From Cristatella mucedo (Eukaryota > Bryozoa > Phylactolaemata > Cristatellidae), in NCBI GenBank assembly GCA_009760855.2, contig WPIO01000155.1, positions 62,001 through 126,000 on the forward strand: a stretch of DNA of 64,000 bases. Reading direction: 5' to 3'. Made by a program: the position numbers and the translations under genes. Below the pieces are notes generated by a model. It was given only the letters and a program-made list of their open reading frames with translations. It had not been told where the DNA came from and ran no database searches. Positions 49,091-59,884 of the stretch are shown here, piece after piece. Every line of letters begins with the position of its first letter. Positions within the stretch are counted from its first letter, which is position 1.

Positions 49091-49446
49091 GTCACGTGCC
49101 CACGACACGCGAAAAAGATACCAGAGACCCAGAAACCTTTTGTTTAGTCAAATCCTCCCAAGTCTCGCAAGAGAATGTTATACTGTGCATTCTATTAGGG
49201 TCCTCAGTGCCCACAATGAATATCTGCCAGACATCATTTCCTCGCTAATGTTTGGGGGTTGTCAAATCACCACTCCCTGCATGCAGATTTTGAATGCCTC
49301 CTTGGATACAGTTTGGTTCTTTTTGCGTGACCTTGGCCGAGTTCGTTTCTCGGAATTTTTGAAAGTCGAAACGTCGTAGCTCGGGGCTGACTGTTTTGGC
49401 AAAATGACTTGCAAGTAGGCTGCTGTGCTTCAAACGTTTCCCCGCC
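49091..49446. other. No supported gene
   Basis: Two facing frames (49140-49379 + and 49245-49463 minus) without a domain. Confidence 0.4.
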
Positions 49447-49602
49447 GTTCTAATTTGGCCCAATGGTTAAAGCACTCGCCTGACCAAGATAAAGGTGAAT
49501 GTATTTTATGACTGAGGTCGTCGGCTCGAGCCTCGTAACATATGTGAACCGCCTGAATAGATTGTTTAAGTTCTCTTAGGGTGCTACACGTATGAGTTAT
49601 AT
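49447..49602 (+). mobile_element. SINE-B copy, long-head subfamily
   Basis: TTGGCCCAATGGTTAAAGCA head, insert AAAGGTGAATGTATTTTATG, TCGGCTCGAGCCTCG (B-box region), GCCTGAATAGATTGTTTAAG, TTCTCTTAGGGTGCTACACG. Confidence 0.8.
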
Positions 49603-49639
49603 TTTATATTTATCTCCAATTCTACTGCAAAACTAGGCA

Positions 49640-50775
49640 GAGCAATCAAAGCATTAGCAAAATCTAGGCTTTCACTTCTATACGAATGACACTCAGTTGT
49701 ACCTTTGTGTTTATCCCTCTCAGCCTTCGAGCACGTTGAATTCCCTCAACTTCCTTGCTGCATAGTAATAATAATAATAATACACTTGATAAAGCGCCCT
49801 CAGAGAGCTCAATCTCTTTCTAGGCGCTTTACATTTGCTGCAAAGAAGAATGCGATCGAATGGTGAGTGAGTGGTACCATGCTTGATAAACAGCATGGTT
49901 ATGGATGACATGCACAGGGTCAGCATGCAAGTGAGGTTAGTGGCAGCATGCACAGTGTCAGCATGCATAAGCACATAAAGGACTAAGCACAGGGACCCAC
50001 TACATGCTGTCCTAAATAGGTGTATTTTAAGTCTTTTTAAATGTGGTCATGTCAGGGGATGTCGTGACGCAAGTCGGAAGTGAGTTTCAAGATTTGGGAG
50101 CATGCAAACTCAATGCACAGTCTCCAGAGGATTTGAGGTATAGGTAAACAGTTAGATTCCAAAAAGCTGGTGGTGCAATTCTTAGCCTGGTGGGGGGGGG
50201 TAGATCTGATAGATAGCCTGAAGCCAAAGAATGAAGTGACCTAAACGTGAGCCAGAAAACCTTGAAGTCGATCCGTTGCTTGACTGGTAGCCAGTACAGG
50301 TCGACGAGGCGTGGTGTGAAGTGGCAACTGTGTCGCTCACGACAGACAAGTATAGCTGCAGAGCTTTTGCACCAGCTGTAAGCGCCTGATTGCACATGCC
50401 GGTAGGCCTGCAAGCAGTAAGTTACAGAAGTCAAGATGGTAAGTCATAAATGCATGGACAAACTTAGATGTTGTATCTTTATCTAAACAAGCTAGAATTT
50501 TAGCAATATTGTGTAGCTGAAAGTAGGCTGACTTGACTGTGAAGCTGATGTCGTCGTCTAACGAAAGGTCATGTATTGATGACATCACACATGGATGGCA
50601 GCAAATTTTCTTAAACTAAACAAGGATAAAACTAACTGACTAGTTATGGGCAAAGCATGTGTGATTCAGAAATTGGAAAGGCTAATGCTCAAAAACGGCT
50701 CTGCCAGCGTATCTCTGATTGAATCTGTTGAATCTGCACGAAATGTTGGTGTCACGTTCCAAAGTGACTTTTTGC
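49640..50775 (+). mobile_element. LN1 LINE polymerase copy split by a second LN1
   Basis: The + copy reads RLSLLY then SVVPLCLSLSAF in shifted frames (LGFHFYxDDTQLYLCF region) to about 49766, is interrupted, and resumes at 50575 with ATTGATGACATCACACATGG, ATGGCAGCAAATTTTCTTAA (IDDI...MAANFLKLN) to 50775. The join across the insert is colinear, so this is one older element. Confidence 0.7.
49767..50574 (-). mobile_element. LN1 LINE 3' end nested in LN1
   Basis: Minus-strand C-terminal frames: DLSLDDDISFTVKSAYFQLH, HLDFCNLLLAGLPACAIRRL, then RRSC-like CRERHSCHFTPRLVDLYWLP, and the 3' UTR, hairpin tail and (AAT)n at 49767-49850. 5'-truncated near ERSF. The (AAT)n lies at the left junction, as expected for insertion of the tail. 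Confidence 0.85.
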
Positions 50776-50885
50776 AGCCATTACCCCTAATGCAATGCAG
50801 TGGCCCCTCATAATGCCTCACTTGTCATTAATTCTACTTCATTGATTCTCCTGTAGGAGTTCCAAACGGCCCGAATATAAATCTA

Positions 50886-51028
50886 TATATAATTCATTTG
50901 TGTAGCACCCTAAGAGAACACAATCTCTATAGGCCCTTCACATATGCCACAGGTCACGAACCCACGACCTCGGTTATCGAATGCATTCACCTTGACATCG
51001 GGCATCAATGGCAAGCAGTTAATCGTGG
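50886..51028 (-). mobile_element. SINE-B copy, long-head subfamily
   Basis: Minus strand: GGCCCACGATTAACTGCTTG, CAAGGTGAATGCATTCGATA, CGAGGTCGTGGGTTCGTGAC, then TATAGAGATTGTGTTCTCTT and AGGGTGCTACACAAATGAAT. It abuts the SINE-A that follows. Confidence 0.75.
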
Positions 51029-51203
51029 GCCGTACCATGCACACTAGGTAAGACGGTTGCTTACTTGGACCTTGGTCCCGAGGTGTTGGGCTCGAATCCT
51101 GCAGTGGGCAATTCTTTACTGCCTCTGCAAGTGGTGGGGATAGCTGTAAAGGCTCTTCTGTCGCTATTCAAAAGAGGCTGCTTAATCAGCTACTATTGTT
51201 ATT
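51029..51203 (+). mobile_element. SINE-A copy
   Basis: CACACTAGGTAAGACGGTTG, GGTCCCGAGG, GGGCTCGAATCCTGC (B box), CTGCAAGTGGTGGGGATAGC, AAAGGCTCTTCTGTCGCTAT, AGAGGCTGCTTAATCAGCTA. Confidence 0.85.
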
Positions 51204-52083
51204 TGATTCACTTAGGATGCTATGTAAAGAAAAAACTATGCTATTAGTTGTATTATTATTATAATAATTATTAATATTGAATAAGTGCATGCCTGTTTTG
51301 CAATAAGCCCCAAATAATATGTGGTGATTCCTGACAGGACCCATGAACTATTTCCTGTGAAAGAGACCTCTGTGAAATCCACTAGCCGCCCAATCATAAC
51401 CAATGCCATCCCGACAGGATAACTTTCTTCCATACCCTGAGGTCAATAGAAACTGGGGCAGGAGTAGCCATAGTCAATTGTTCCTCCCTTAATTTCCATC
51501 TCTTTGCAGTCCCCTCAAAGCAGTAAATATGTAAATCTCCTTGTACAGAGTACCTTCGAAACCTGGCCGACTATAGTGGCAGTCCATTACATCGCCCCTG
51601 TATCAGTATCCTAATACATAGTCCCATATCCCGCTCAGTCAAGCTCCAGTTCAGATTCTTCAGGCCTTGGTTCAGCTTTGTGTTCCAGAAATCGTCCTTT
51701 TCACATGCTAGCTAATTTTCCATTCATTCCGATGACCCAGCAGACTTATTGTGGTTCGAATTTCGTACATGGGCTGACTCGTTGTCTCTCGTGACTCCGG
51801 CACATGGTCCTACTCGCAACTAAGGCTGCATACTCGGTCAAACGTTCTCCTGTGATTTTATTCTGCGAATTCCCAAATTACCTAGGTACATCTGACCACA
51901 CTGCAGTTTTCACCATCATCTGTACAAAAAAAAGAAATCACCAGTGAATGAAATAAACCTTAAGACACTTTATATCGATTCTATCCGACATATAACATGA
52001 AATTTTGCCCTCCTACTTCTGCCGAATTATCCATACGACCTCCTGATCTCACTAGTGGAATGCCACAAAACGACACTAGCCAT
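51204..52083 (+). mobile_element. LN1-like endonuclease-region remnants
   Basis: The first 250 bases are unassigned. From about 51640 a broken translation shows FRTWADSLSLVTPAHGPTRN, which matches the DSFSxVTPVHDPSPTNG-like segment of the LN1 endonuclease at 60434, and later HITWNFALLLLPNYP with a TLxSLVECHKTTLA-like end. No catalytic motif is intact. Low similarity. Confidence 0.4.
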
Positions 52084-52258
52084 GGTGAGCCGTAATGTCA
52101 CACCGGATAAGGCGGTTGCTTTTCACGGGATCGGTCCCGTGGTCGTGGGTTCGAACCCTGCCTTGAGTGATCCTGCATCGCTGCTGCAAGTGGTGGTGAT
52201 AGCCGAAAAGGTTCTTTTGTCGCTATAGACAAGATGTCGTTAAATCAGCTAGTATTTT
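52084..52258 (+). mobile_element. SINE-A copy
   Basis: GAGCCGTAATGTCACACCGG, ATAAGGCGGTTGC, GTGGTCGTGGGTTCGAACCC (B box), GCTGCAAGTGGTGGTGATAG, TTGTCGCTATAGACAAGATG, GTTAAATCAGCTAGTA with T-rich tail. Confidence 0.88.
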
Positions 52259-52309
52259 TTCTTATTGTTCTAGAAGACTTTCCTCTGCTGACCAAGCAGA
52301 TAGCCAACC

Positions 52310-52417
52310 ACTAACCCTTTAATCATGCTTCCTTTGCAGCAAATGTAAAGTGCCTAGAAAAAGATTAAGTTATCTGAGGGTGCTATAACAAATGTATTAT
52401 TATTATTATTATGCCCT
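52310..52417 (+). mobile_element. LN1 LINE 3' tail
   Basis: CATGCTTCCTTTGCAGCAAA, TGTAAAGTGCCTAGAAAAAG, ATTAAGTTATCTGAGGGTGC, then (ATT)n. Confidence 0.85.
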
Positions 52418-52454
52418 TTTCCATATTGCCTATAGCGTGCTGCAGTAGTAATGT

Positions 52455-52545
52455 CACTGTCTGAAACTCCACAAAGTCATAAAGACCAGGTGGGTGTTAC
52501 GCCGGAGAGTTTTGTATAGCGACTCACAGCTTAAGCGGCTTTGAA
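52455..52545 (-). mobile_element. LN2 LINE 3' terminus
   Basis: ACTCCACAAAGTCATAAAGA, TTACGCCGGAGAGTTTTGTA and AGCGACTCACAGCTTAAGCG match the last 90 bases of LN2. Confidence 0.8.
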
Positions 52546-52832
52546 GGTGTCGCCAGTGTTTGGTACATGTCGACTGTGACTACCACTATTATGAGCTCTA
52601 TGCTAATGGTTTATTTCTGTCTAAATTTACCGTGAATGTGTCTTAGCATGCGTTATCATGGCCTGGCATTTTGACACGATTTGTTGAGCTAGGAGGGCGA
52701 TTTTAGAGGCTTTGTGTCTCCTACGTGTCTGCATACCCGTGCTTGCAGATAAACATTCCTATCTCACATTCGCACCTGAAGCGATCGGCCTTCCACATTA
52801 GATGGAGCCTGCGTTAAACCTTTTCCGTGAGA

Positions 52833-52975
52833 GAGGGGCAAGCGCTTCACAGCCCGGGTCGTGGGTTCGAGTCTTGAAGCAGGCAATTATTTCTTGCCCG
52901 GTGCAAGCAGCGGTGATAGCGGTGATAGCTCTTCTTCTTCTGCAATACAAATGAGGCAGCTTGATTAGCATACCT
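52833..52975 (+). mobile_element. SINE-A copy, diverged
   Basis: GGGTCGTGGGTTCGAGTCTT (B box), GGCAATTATTTCTTGCCCGG (stem equivalent to GGCGATCC...), TGCAAGCAGCGGTGATAGC, AATGAGGCAGCTTGATTAGC. Confidence 0.65.
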
Positions 52976-53661
52976 TTACTTTACTTTACACCCTACACGG
53001 AAAGCTGGAGCCAGTCGCATCGTGTACGGCACGCATGCACACAGTCACACCGGCCACCGGTCTGATCGGCCGGTTACATGCAAGTACCCGATATTCAAGC
53101 AGTGCCTGTGCACTCAATTGGCTAGCCTTGCAGAGTGACGAACGATTGCTTGACCTCGAGATGGCTTCTGCAGCCGAGAGAGAGCGCGAGCTGTCCTGAT
53201 CTGGTGGCACAGTACGTTGTGTACACTAGATGCCCTGTACATGTGGAACCCAGTCCCGTTTTGTCTGCTTGATATGTTTTTTATAATTGGTGGGTTTAAG
53301 TGACTCCACCATGTATAAAACATATCGCGTGGACACAAATGGGCGACAGCAACTCTGGGATACAGTTTTTGATGCATCGAGCCACAGCTGCCGTGGCTAA
53401 ACTTCGCTGAGTCTGAGGCCACCTACAGCAACTGCTAACCAGTGCTGAAGCTGCCTCTCCTGCCCCCAGCCTCCACCAATGCTGCTAATGCTGCTGCAGC
53501 ACCTGTTGCAGCACTTGCTGCCTCCACCATTGCTCTTGCGTTCGAGTGCAGCTGCTGCTAGCGCTGCTGCTGCCTCCATCGTTAGCCTATGGATGAAATG
53601 TATTCGCTTGTGCATGCTTGTTAAAGCACGATACCGTGCATGTCGTTAATCCTTGAATAGT
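52976..53661. other. No supported gene
   Basis: Contains GCTGCTGCAGC-rich words at 53480-53580. No domain-bearing frame. Confidence 0.4.
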
Positions 53662-53745
53662 GATTCTCTTGCACCGAGTCGTAAAGCATCTGGAAAGAGA
53701 CTAAATTCTCCTAGGGTGTTGTATAGACGACTAATTATTAGTAAT
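53662..53745 (+). mobile_element. LN1/SINE-B-type 3' tail
   Basis: GATTCTCTTGCACCGAGTCG, TAAAGCATCTGGAAAGAGAC, TAAATTCTCCTAGGGTGTTG, TATAGACGACTAATTATTAG. Hairpin preserved with changed bases. Confidence 0.6.
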
Positions 53746-53997
53746 AGTTTGAAGAATGAAATTTCACCATCATCATTACTTGTTAGTTATTATGTTATTA
53801 TTTATTTATATTTATTATTACTTATTTATACATTACTCATTTACATATTACATGTTTATTATTGTTGTTGTTGTTACTTTTATTATTATCATCATTATTA
53901 TTTTGTTACTATTGGACGTCCGATGCATGCTCCTCTCATGGTACTTTCAAATAAAGACATTTCATGCAATAAATTGCTGGGCCAACAGTGGGGATAG
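53746..53997. repeat. AT-rich (TTA/TTAT) region
   Basis: Low-complexity TTATTATTTATTTATATTTA and TTGTTGTTGTTACTTTTATT from about 53780 to 53910. Confidence 0.75.
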
Positions 53998-54737
53998 TGC
54001 TTTTGATACTATCTATTTTGATACAGCTTTTGATACTATCGATCACCAAGTTCTTCAAGAGCGCCTCTAATCTTGCCTGGGCATCACTGGCACTGCTCTG
54101 CAGTGGTGCAGGTCCTATCTCAGTGGGAGACTCCAGAGTATTGTTGTGAATGCACAAAGATCATCCGAGGTACCTCTGAAATATGGGGTACCTCAGGGCT
54201 CCATGCTAGGTCCAGTTCTTTTCGCGGTTTATTCTCTCCCTCTTTCTGATGTGATTGCCAAGCACAATCTAGGTTTTCACATCTACGGAGATGACACTCA
54301 TTTGCGCCTTTGCTTTGATACCTCCCAGCATTCGAGCACCTCGAACTCTCTGAACGCACTTACTTCATGTATTGATGACATCCGCACATAAATGGCAGCG
54401 CATTTTTGTAAAATAAACGATGATAAAGCTAATTTACTAGTTATGGGCAAACCAAGTGTGATTCAAAAATTAGAAAGGCTAACGCTCAAAATTGGCTCTG
54501 CTACCATATCTCCTGTTGAATCAGCTCGAAATCTAGGTGTCATGTTCCAAAGTGACCTCTCGGTAGACGACTACATCAGCTCCACAATCAAGTCCGCCTA
54601 CTTTTAGATAAATAACAGCTAAAATTTGGGCTTGTTTAGATAAGGATACCACGTCTAAGTTGGCCCATGCATTTGTGACATCCCGCCTTGACTTCTGCAA
54701 CTCGCTGCTTGCTGGCCTACCGGCATGTGCAATCAGA
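53998..54737 (+). pseudogene. LN1 LINE polymerase core, truncated both ends
   Basis: AFDTIDHQVLQERL, then GITGTALQWCRSYLSGRLQS, KYGVPQGSMLGPVLFAVYSL (PQGS motif), LGFHIYGDDTHLRLCFD (palm motif with GDD), a stop replacing Trp before MAAHFCKINDDKANLLVMGK, SARNLGVMFQSDLS, and later RLDFCNSLLAGLPACAIR. Catalytic aspartates survive but several stops and a frameshift near 54605 disable it. It ends abruptly against an LN2 copy in the opposite orientation. Confidence 0.9.
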
Positions 54738-55120
54738 CATCCAGGATTGATCGTCGGCAAGGCAAGCATTAAGTTTATCAGTTGCAGCAGCAGATTCCGA
54801 CGGTTTGAATGACAAATACAGCTGAGTATCGTCAGCATAAAAGTGATACCCTATTCCACGAGCCTTAGTCACTTTTCCCAGAGGTTGAGTATAAATAGAG
54901 TACAGCAAGGGACCGATTATGGATCCTTGAGGGACTTCACAGCTGACATGTCTCGTGGGTGAGACCTGACCCCCACACGACACGGAGTGAACACGATCAG
55001 ACAAGTACGATTTAAGCCACGCCAGTGTCTCGTCTGCCAGACCGATCGTTGCTCTCAGTCGTTCATGTAGGGACATCGTAATCGATGAAATACGACCATT
55101 TCTTACGATACTGCTTTTCT
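54738..55120 (-). pseudogene. LN2 LINE polymerase core fragment
   Basis: Minus-strand frame 54717-55076 encodes LADETLAWLKSYLSDRVHSV, HVSCEVPQGSIIGPLLYSIY, RGIGYHFYADDTQLYLSFKP and ATDKLNACLADDQSWM. PQGS and YADD, the palm motifs of reverse transcriptase, are intact. Fragment only: neither the fingers region nor the C-terminus is present. It shows the part of LN2 that is missing from the copy at 3180. Confidence 0.9.
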
Positions 55121-55827
55121 AGGGTTTAACTTTGCTCCTCTTTGCCGACTAATCAATCCTTCTACAGCAAAGTTCATGCGAAGGTATCAGTGAATCAAAT
55201 AAAAATTCCAGCCACGAAAGTTATCCGGCTCTGAACCCATACAACCCAGCCGAGATTCTATCCTAGCAAGCAACCATTGCAGCATTGCAGAAAATCAAGT
55301 GCATGAGCTGGCTCGAATTTCGGCAGCAGCAGCATGTTTTTTAAGCAAGCGCTGAGTTGGGTGAGTAAAATACAAAATGTATGCCTAGCTAAATCTGCTT
55401 TGAGTTGTACGGGATGTACAACATATACACGGAATTTCGTATATAGTATATCTATATATACTTTTATTTACTATATACTTATATCGCTATCCATCCGCCC
55501 CAATAGGCTTGACTTGACACTGCAGAGGGGGTGTAGAGGACAAGGGTGGAAACACAAGGCCCATGGCAGCTTAGTAGGAAAGTAGGCTTTGCCCAGTTTT
55601 GCTGACCTGCAACAAGCGAGTGCGAGCTGACGATTCAAGGGACCTCTCATTAAAATATCGCTCATCGCTATCTATGCCTCACAATCTGGCGATGGCGATG
55701 AAAAGCTTATGTCAACAAGAACTGCTGCTGAGGTCTGGAATCTGGAATGTTCTCGGTAGAAGCTTACAATAGAGCCTGTCATGGTGGCGATGATGAAACT
55801 TGAAGCCTGCTGTAGACTTTAGTAAAA
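55121..55827. other. No supported gene
   Basis: Unique AT-rich sequence with TATA-rich words near 55440-55480. No domain. Confidence 0.45.
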
Positions 55828-55900
55828 ATATAATAATAAAGCATTTGATAGAGCACTCACAGAGAACTCAATATCTTTCTAGACACTTCACATAGGCTTT
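55828..55900 (-). mobile_element. LN1 LINE 3' tail, old
   Basis: AATATAATAATAAAGCATTT, GATAGAGCACTCACAGAGAA, CTCAATATCTTTCTAGACAC. Confidence 0.75.
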
Positions 55901-56417
55901 TCAGCCACTCTAACAAAACGACTTTACCCTATTTTGCCAAAGTTTGATTGTCTGCACCGAAGTGAGCTGCCTTGAATAATTTTTTGGATGCCACCTAATA
56001 GAAGACCGGAACCACACACATTTGTTGAGCCTGAGGTTGTGCTCTGAAGGTAACCTACCAAACTTTGTCGTTGAATCCGTTTAACGCAGGCGGACGAGCG
56101 ACTTTAGGTGGCTGTTGGTGACAACCAGTGTTGGATCTGCAGCTCCTCTGATATATAGATAGCAGAGTGGCACCGGGATACGATTTATTTTCGAATAAAG
56201 CTTTGACGTAGGACATAATTTTTTTCATAAGAACAAGAAAACATTTGCGTAGCACCGTTAGTGAAATAAATTTCGATTTGTTCGCTTTTCGTAAGCAAAC
56301 ATGACATTTTTCAGCTGGCTAGTTGTTAGATGAGCGATTTTTCTGCGAGAAAGCTTACGCAGAGACGGTTGGAACGCTGTCAGATGCAAGTGGGCTTTTG
56401 CTTTAGCTTAACGTCAT
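55901..56417. other. No supported gene
   Basis: Unique sequence, no domain or repeat family recognised. Confidence 0.45.
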
Positions 56418-57102
56418 CAAGTCGGGGACTGGCCTACCAGCATGTGCGATCAGGCGATTGCAGCTGGTGCAAAACTCTGCAGCCAGGCTTGTCTGTCGTG
56501 AGCGTCGCAGTTGCCACGTTACTCCACTTCTCGCCGACCTGCACTGGCTACCAGTGAGGCAACGAATTGACTTCAAGGTTTTGTCGTTCACTTTTAGGTC
56601 TCTTCATTCTATGGCTCCAGCCTATCTTTCAGATATACTACCCAATCAGGCCAAGCATCGTACCACCCGCTTTTCAGGATCCAACAGTCTGGAAATACCT
56701 CGTACAAACCTTAAATCCTTTGGTGACCGTGCATTTAGCTCGTATGCTCCCAAAGCCTGGAACTCCCTCCCGACCAGCGTCAGAACATCCCCTGACCTGA
56801 CCACATTTAAAAGAAACTTAAAAACACACCTATTTAGGACAGCATTTAGCGGGTCCCTGTGATTCGTCCTTGATGTGCTTATGCGTGCTGACACTGTGCA
56901 TGCTGCCACTAACCACATTTGCATGCTGACCCTGTGCATGTCACCCCTAACCATATTATTCATTTTGCTTGTTTTTCAAGCATGATTTTACTTACTATTC
57001 AATTGCATATCACTTTGCAGCAAATGTAAAGCGCCTAGAGAGAGATTGAGTTCTCTGAGGGCGCTTTATCAAGCGCAATATTATTATTATTGTTATTATT
57101 AT
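56418..57102 (+). mobile_element. LN1 LINE 3' end, young copy
   Basis: An unbroken frame to the natural stop at 56862: LQLVQNSAARLVCRERRSCH, VTPLLADLHWLPVRQRIDFK, YLSDILPNQAKHRTTRFS, SYAPKAWNSLP, DLTTFKRNLKTHLFRTAFSG. Then the 3' UTR with repeated GCATG words, hairpin tail 57031-57064 and (ATT)n. 5'-truncated at GLPACAIR. About 97% similar by eye to the inverted copy at 63406. Confidence 0.92.
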
Positions 57103-57544
57103 ATCGCAATTTTAGTGACTTGCGAGCTCGTGGCGTTATGAACGTGGAAGCTAAAGTTCTGACCTATCCGAAAGATTCAATTTCGGTTCGAGGCATTTCT
57201 CTAAATTTGTTTCGAGCAGAGCATACGTCGTGCAGCTTGTTGAGTAAGTTTTCGGATAGGTCAGTGGAAGCAAGGTCAGAGGGAGCAAGGTCAGTGGAAG
57301 GAAACCAATTGAGAAATTTTAAAGTAAATAGTCGGACAATGAAGTTGCTGAACTTTGCTAATGGGAAGCCGGCGCAGGTCGTTGAAAATTAAAGCGATGT
57401 GGCTGCTGACATGCACACAAAAAAAAAACTTAGTTGCAGAGTGGTTCACTTACAGTATTAAAAGAAAAAGTAAAATTCAGCTTCTCCAGTCACCTCTGTT
57501 ATTTAACCATTTAATGTAGATGAGTCTTACCTGCTATAGCCCTG
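57103..57544. other. No supported gene
   Basis: A 100-codon + frame (57090-57392) has no recognised domain. Short repeats GTCAGTGGAAGCAAGGTCAG lie at 57259-57299. Confidence 0.35.
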
Positions 57545-57645
57545 CTAACATCGAGCAATAAACGATTATCTGCTGCCGGACTCAAACCTACGACCTAATT
57601 TGTCAAGTGCTACCAACTCACCTCTACGCCAAGACTGGAGGACAA
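57545..57645 (-). mobile_element. tRNA-like SINE remnant
   Basis: Minus strand: GGCGTAGAGGTGAGTTGGTA (A-box region), then GTCGTAGGTTTGAGTCCGGC (B box). The tail is not clear, so the family cannot be assigned. Confidence 0.5.
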
Positions 57646-57754
57646 CTTGAAGAGTATAAGTGCCTTACTTCATATGGAAGGAAGACTTAAATGAGACTTC
57701 AATGGGACTTCAATGGGACTTCAAAAGTTATGAAGAATAGACGCGATGTCATAA

Positions 57755-58042
57755 TCTTGTGGAATAGCTTGCTACATTTGGCTTAACAACAATTAAGTAG
57801 AAACTAAAAGTGCACCAGTTTATCACAGTATTGACTGGGTCCTATCATTTGTCCTTTGTGTGCACCTGTGTGCTGACACTGTGCATGGTACGGCCATTTC
57901 ACGTGTTGGCAATTTGAATGTCACCATTATTCATACGGTCATGCTTCCTTTACAGCAATATTTAATTGCCTAAAAAGAGATTAAGTTTTCTGGATGATAC
58001 TATGCAAATTCGTCATATTATATTATTTATGTTATTATACCG
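57755..58042 (+). mobile_element. LN1 LINE 3' region, old copy
   Basis: TCTTGTGGAATAGCTTGCTA (WNSL), CAGTATTGACTGGGTCCTAT, GTGCTGACACTGTGCATGG, then TTAATTGCCTAAAAAGAGAT, TAAGTTTTCTGGATGATACT and TATTAT repeats. Confidence 0.75.
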
Positions 58043-58137
58043 TCAGCCAATTACCGGCTGGAAACCGTTTCGGCAGCCACTAGGTGACCGACGCCCAGAC
58101 ATAATTGCCATTTTCCAGACCCTTGAGTCAAAGCCTA

Positions 58138-58290
58138 GGGGTAAGGCGAGGGCAGTCCACAGTCCAGGTCATGGGTTCGAGTTCTGCGCCAGGCAATTCT
58201 GTATAGCCCACTGCGAGCAGGAGAGGTACCGCCATCGCTCTACTACCTCGACATCAATGAGGCTATTGTATCAGCAATCAATCTTGGAGA
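58138..58290 (+). mobile_element. SINE-A copy, diverged
   Basis: GGGGTAAGGCGAGGGC, GTCATGGGTTCGAGTTCTGC (B box), GGCAATTCTGTATAGCCCAC, TGCGAGCAGGAGAGGTACCG, ATGAGGCTATTGTATCAGCA. Confidence 0.6.
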
Positions 58291-58589
58291 AGGGAAGAGA
58301 CGTTCTTCCGGAAATATGTGAAGTGTAACGAAGCGGCTTTCTTAAGATAGACTTAATGGACGATCGCGTTCACCGAGCGTAGCCACTGTGCAAGTAAACT
58401 ACTCGTGTAGCCAACATCCACATTCACGTGCACACTTCTTACCCCTGAAAGAACATTCAGTCACCAGCAGAGGCCTGGATAACGGAAGATGGCTTGATCT
58501 AGCTCAGCAAAGAGATAGGAAAGCTTAGCTGAACCTAGAGGACGGCTTAGAAATGAACATAATATAAGCAGCAGCTGTTCGGGGTGGCC

Positions 58590-59130
58590 GGTAAGGAAGG
58601 GCCACTGTCGGCCGAAGCAGAGTAGACGCCGTTGCGTAAGAGCCTTAAATGCGATTTCTACCGTCTAGGACCAACAGAGCAAAGGCCTCTGTCAACAACA
58701 ATCTTCAAGCGGTCGAAGGAAACTACCAATACAATCCTATGCTCTTAGGGTGACATACCGCTACAAAATATGCATTCACTTGTAACAAGTTTTGGTGAGT
58801 GGAATAGAGCCTAAGAAGTCCGAGGGCCGGCGTGAGTTCAGAGTCGCTAGGTGACCGGACCAATATAGCTCGATGTTAATTGGGGTACTTGGGCGCGTCG
58901 GCGTAAGGCCACTGCTGATAAATAGCAGTACCGGGCCAACGGGCAGACGGCATCCTGGTTGGCCCGAAGGCTGGAAGAGTCATCGCATTAACAACCGAAG
59001 GCTTCGAGAGCCACCGCACGTCACTGTGCGGTGGCTTGATCGCAACATATTTATCGCCCGTATAGAAACTATAGGTACGAAGAGGCTGAAACTGGTACTG
59101 CAGTTCATCAGGGTGTGAAAGAGTTACCCT
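58590..59130 (-). mobile_element. LN2 LINE fragments, old
   Basis: 58600-58735 matches the minus-strand LN2 block around GTCGTTGCGTAAGAATTGTG and CTAGGACCTGCAGAGCTAAA; 59083-59125 matches GGCTGAAACTGATGTAGCAG. About 350 bases between them do not match LN2, so either an insertion or decay separates the two. Confidence 0.5.
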
Positions 59131-59884
59131 ATGGAGCTACCCATCTGAGTCACAGAAGCACTTTGTATACGCATTGTTGATCGAGCCTTAACCCAAGCAG
59201 CTCCTTTACGAAAGGAGACATACGATTGATTGGCTTGAATTTTTCAACCAACCTTATGACCGAATTAACCAGTTTTAGGCGCCCAGTTGCTGTCTTTATC
59301 CCAACCAATACTGAATTTCAGAAGTCCATTCTAGACAGACCTGTATTTCCAATGACAAACTAATTCGTCCAGATTTGATAGATTTTTATTTTACCTTAAA
59401 ATAGTTTGCGTCTTCGTTCGAGCCTCTATTGCAAAAACATTTACATAAAATAGTTGGTCTCTAATATTACGTCGTGATAATGTCTGCTGTATGACTGAAC
59501 CATTAGTGAAGTTGTAAACGGTTAAGAGCTGCATGGCACAACATCAAAACTCTTGAACAACAGTATAAGTACGGCATACATCTGCATATTTGAGTCACAT
59601 TAAATTCTAACAGTATCTTTAAGGTATTACAACTCAAAGAAGTTCCTTTGCAACGTTAGAATGCACTGCTTCACGACAGGAACCAGCGAAAGGATGGGCA
59701 TCAATGTTGGCTCACAAATCGTAATTGCAGCAAATAGGAGCACCTAGGTCAATCGGAGTTCATGCCTACTATTCGCCGGAGGATTAAATAACGATTTATC
59801 TTAGCTCAGTGTGAAATAAACTCCTGGTGATAAATGGCATTATTACTGAAAAATCCTCGACCTGCTCGCCTTGACCGAAAACCT
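59131..59884. other. No supported gene
   Basis: Unique AT-rich sequence. Possibly further LN2 decay up to about 59350. Confidence 0.4.

Noticed and set aside
49767-50775. 5' inversion of a LINE by twin priming
   Set aside because: The + strand sequence continues on the left side of the insert at the same codon, so nested insertion explains it better.
54700-56440. One LN1 split by a 1.7-kb insertion, since the left part ends and the right part begins at GLPACAIR
   Set aside because: The left part is heavily mutated while the right is intact, so their ages differ; the matching break point is probably coincidence.
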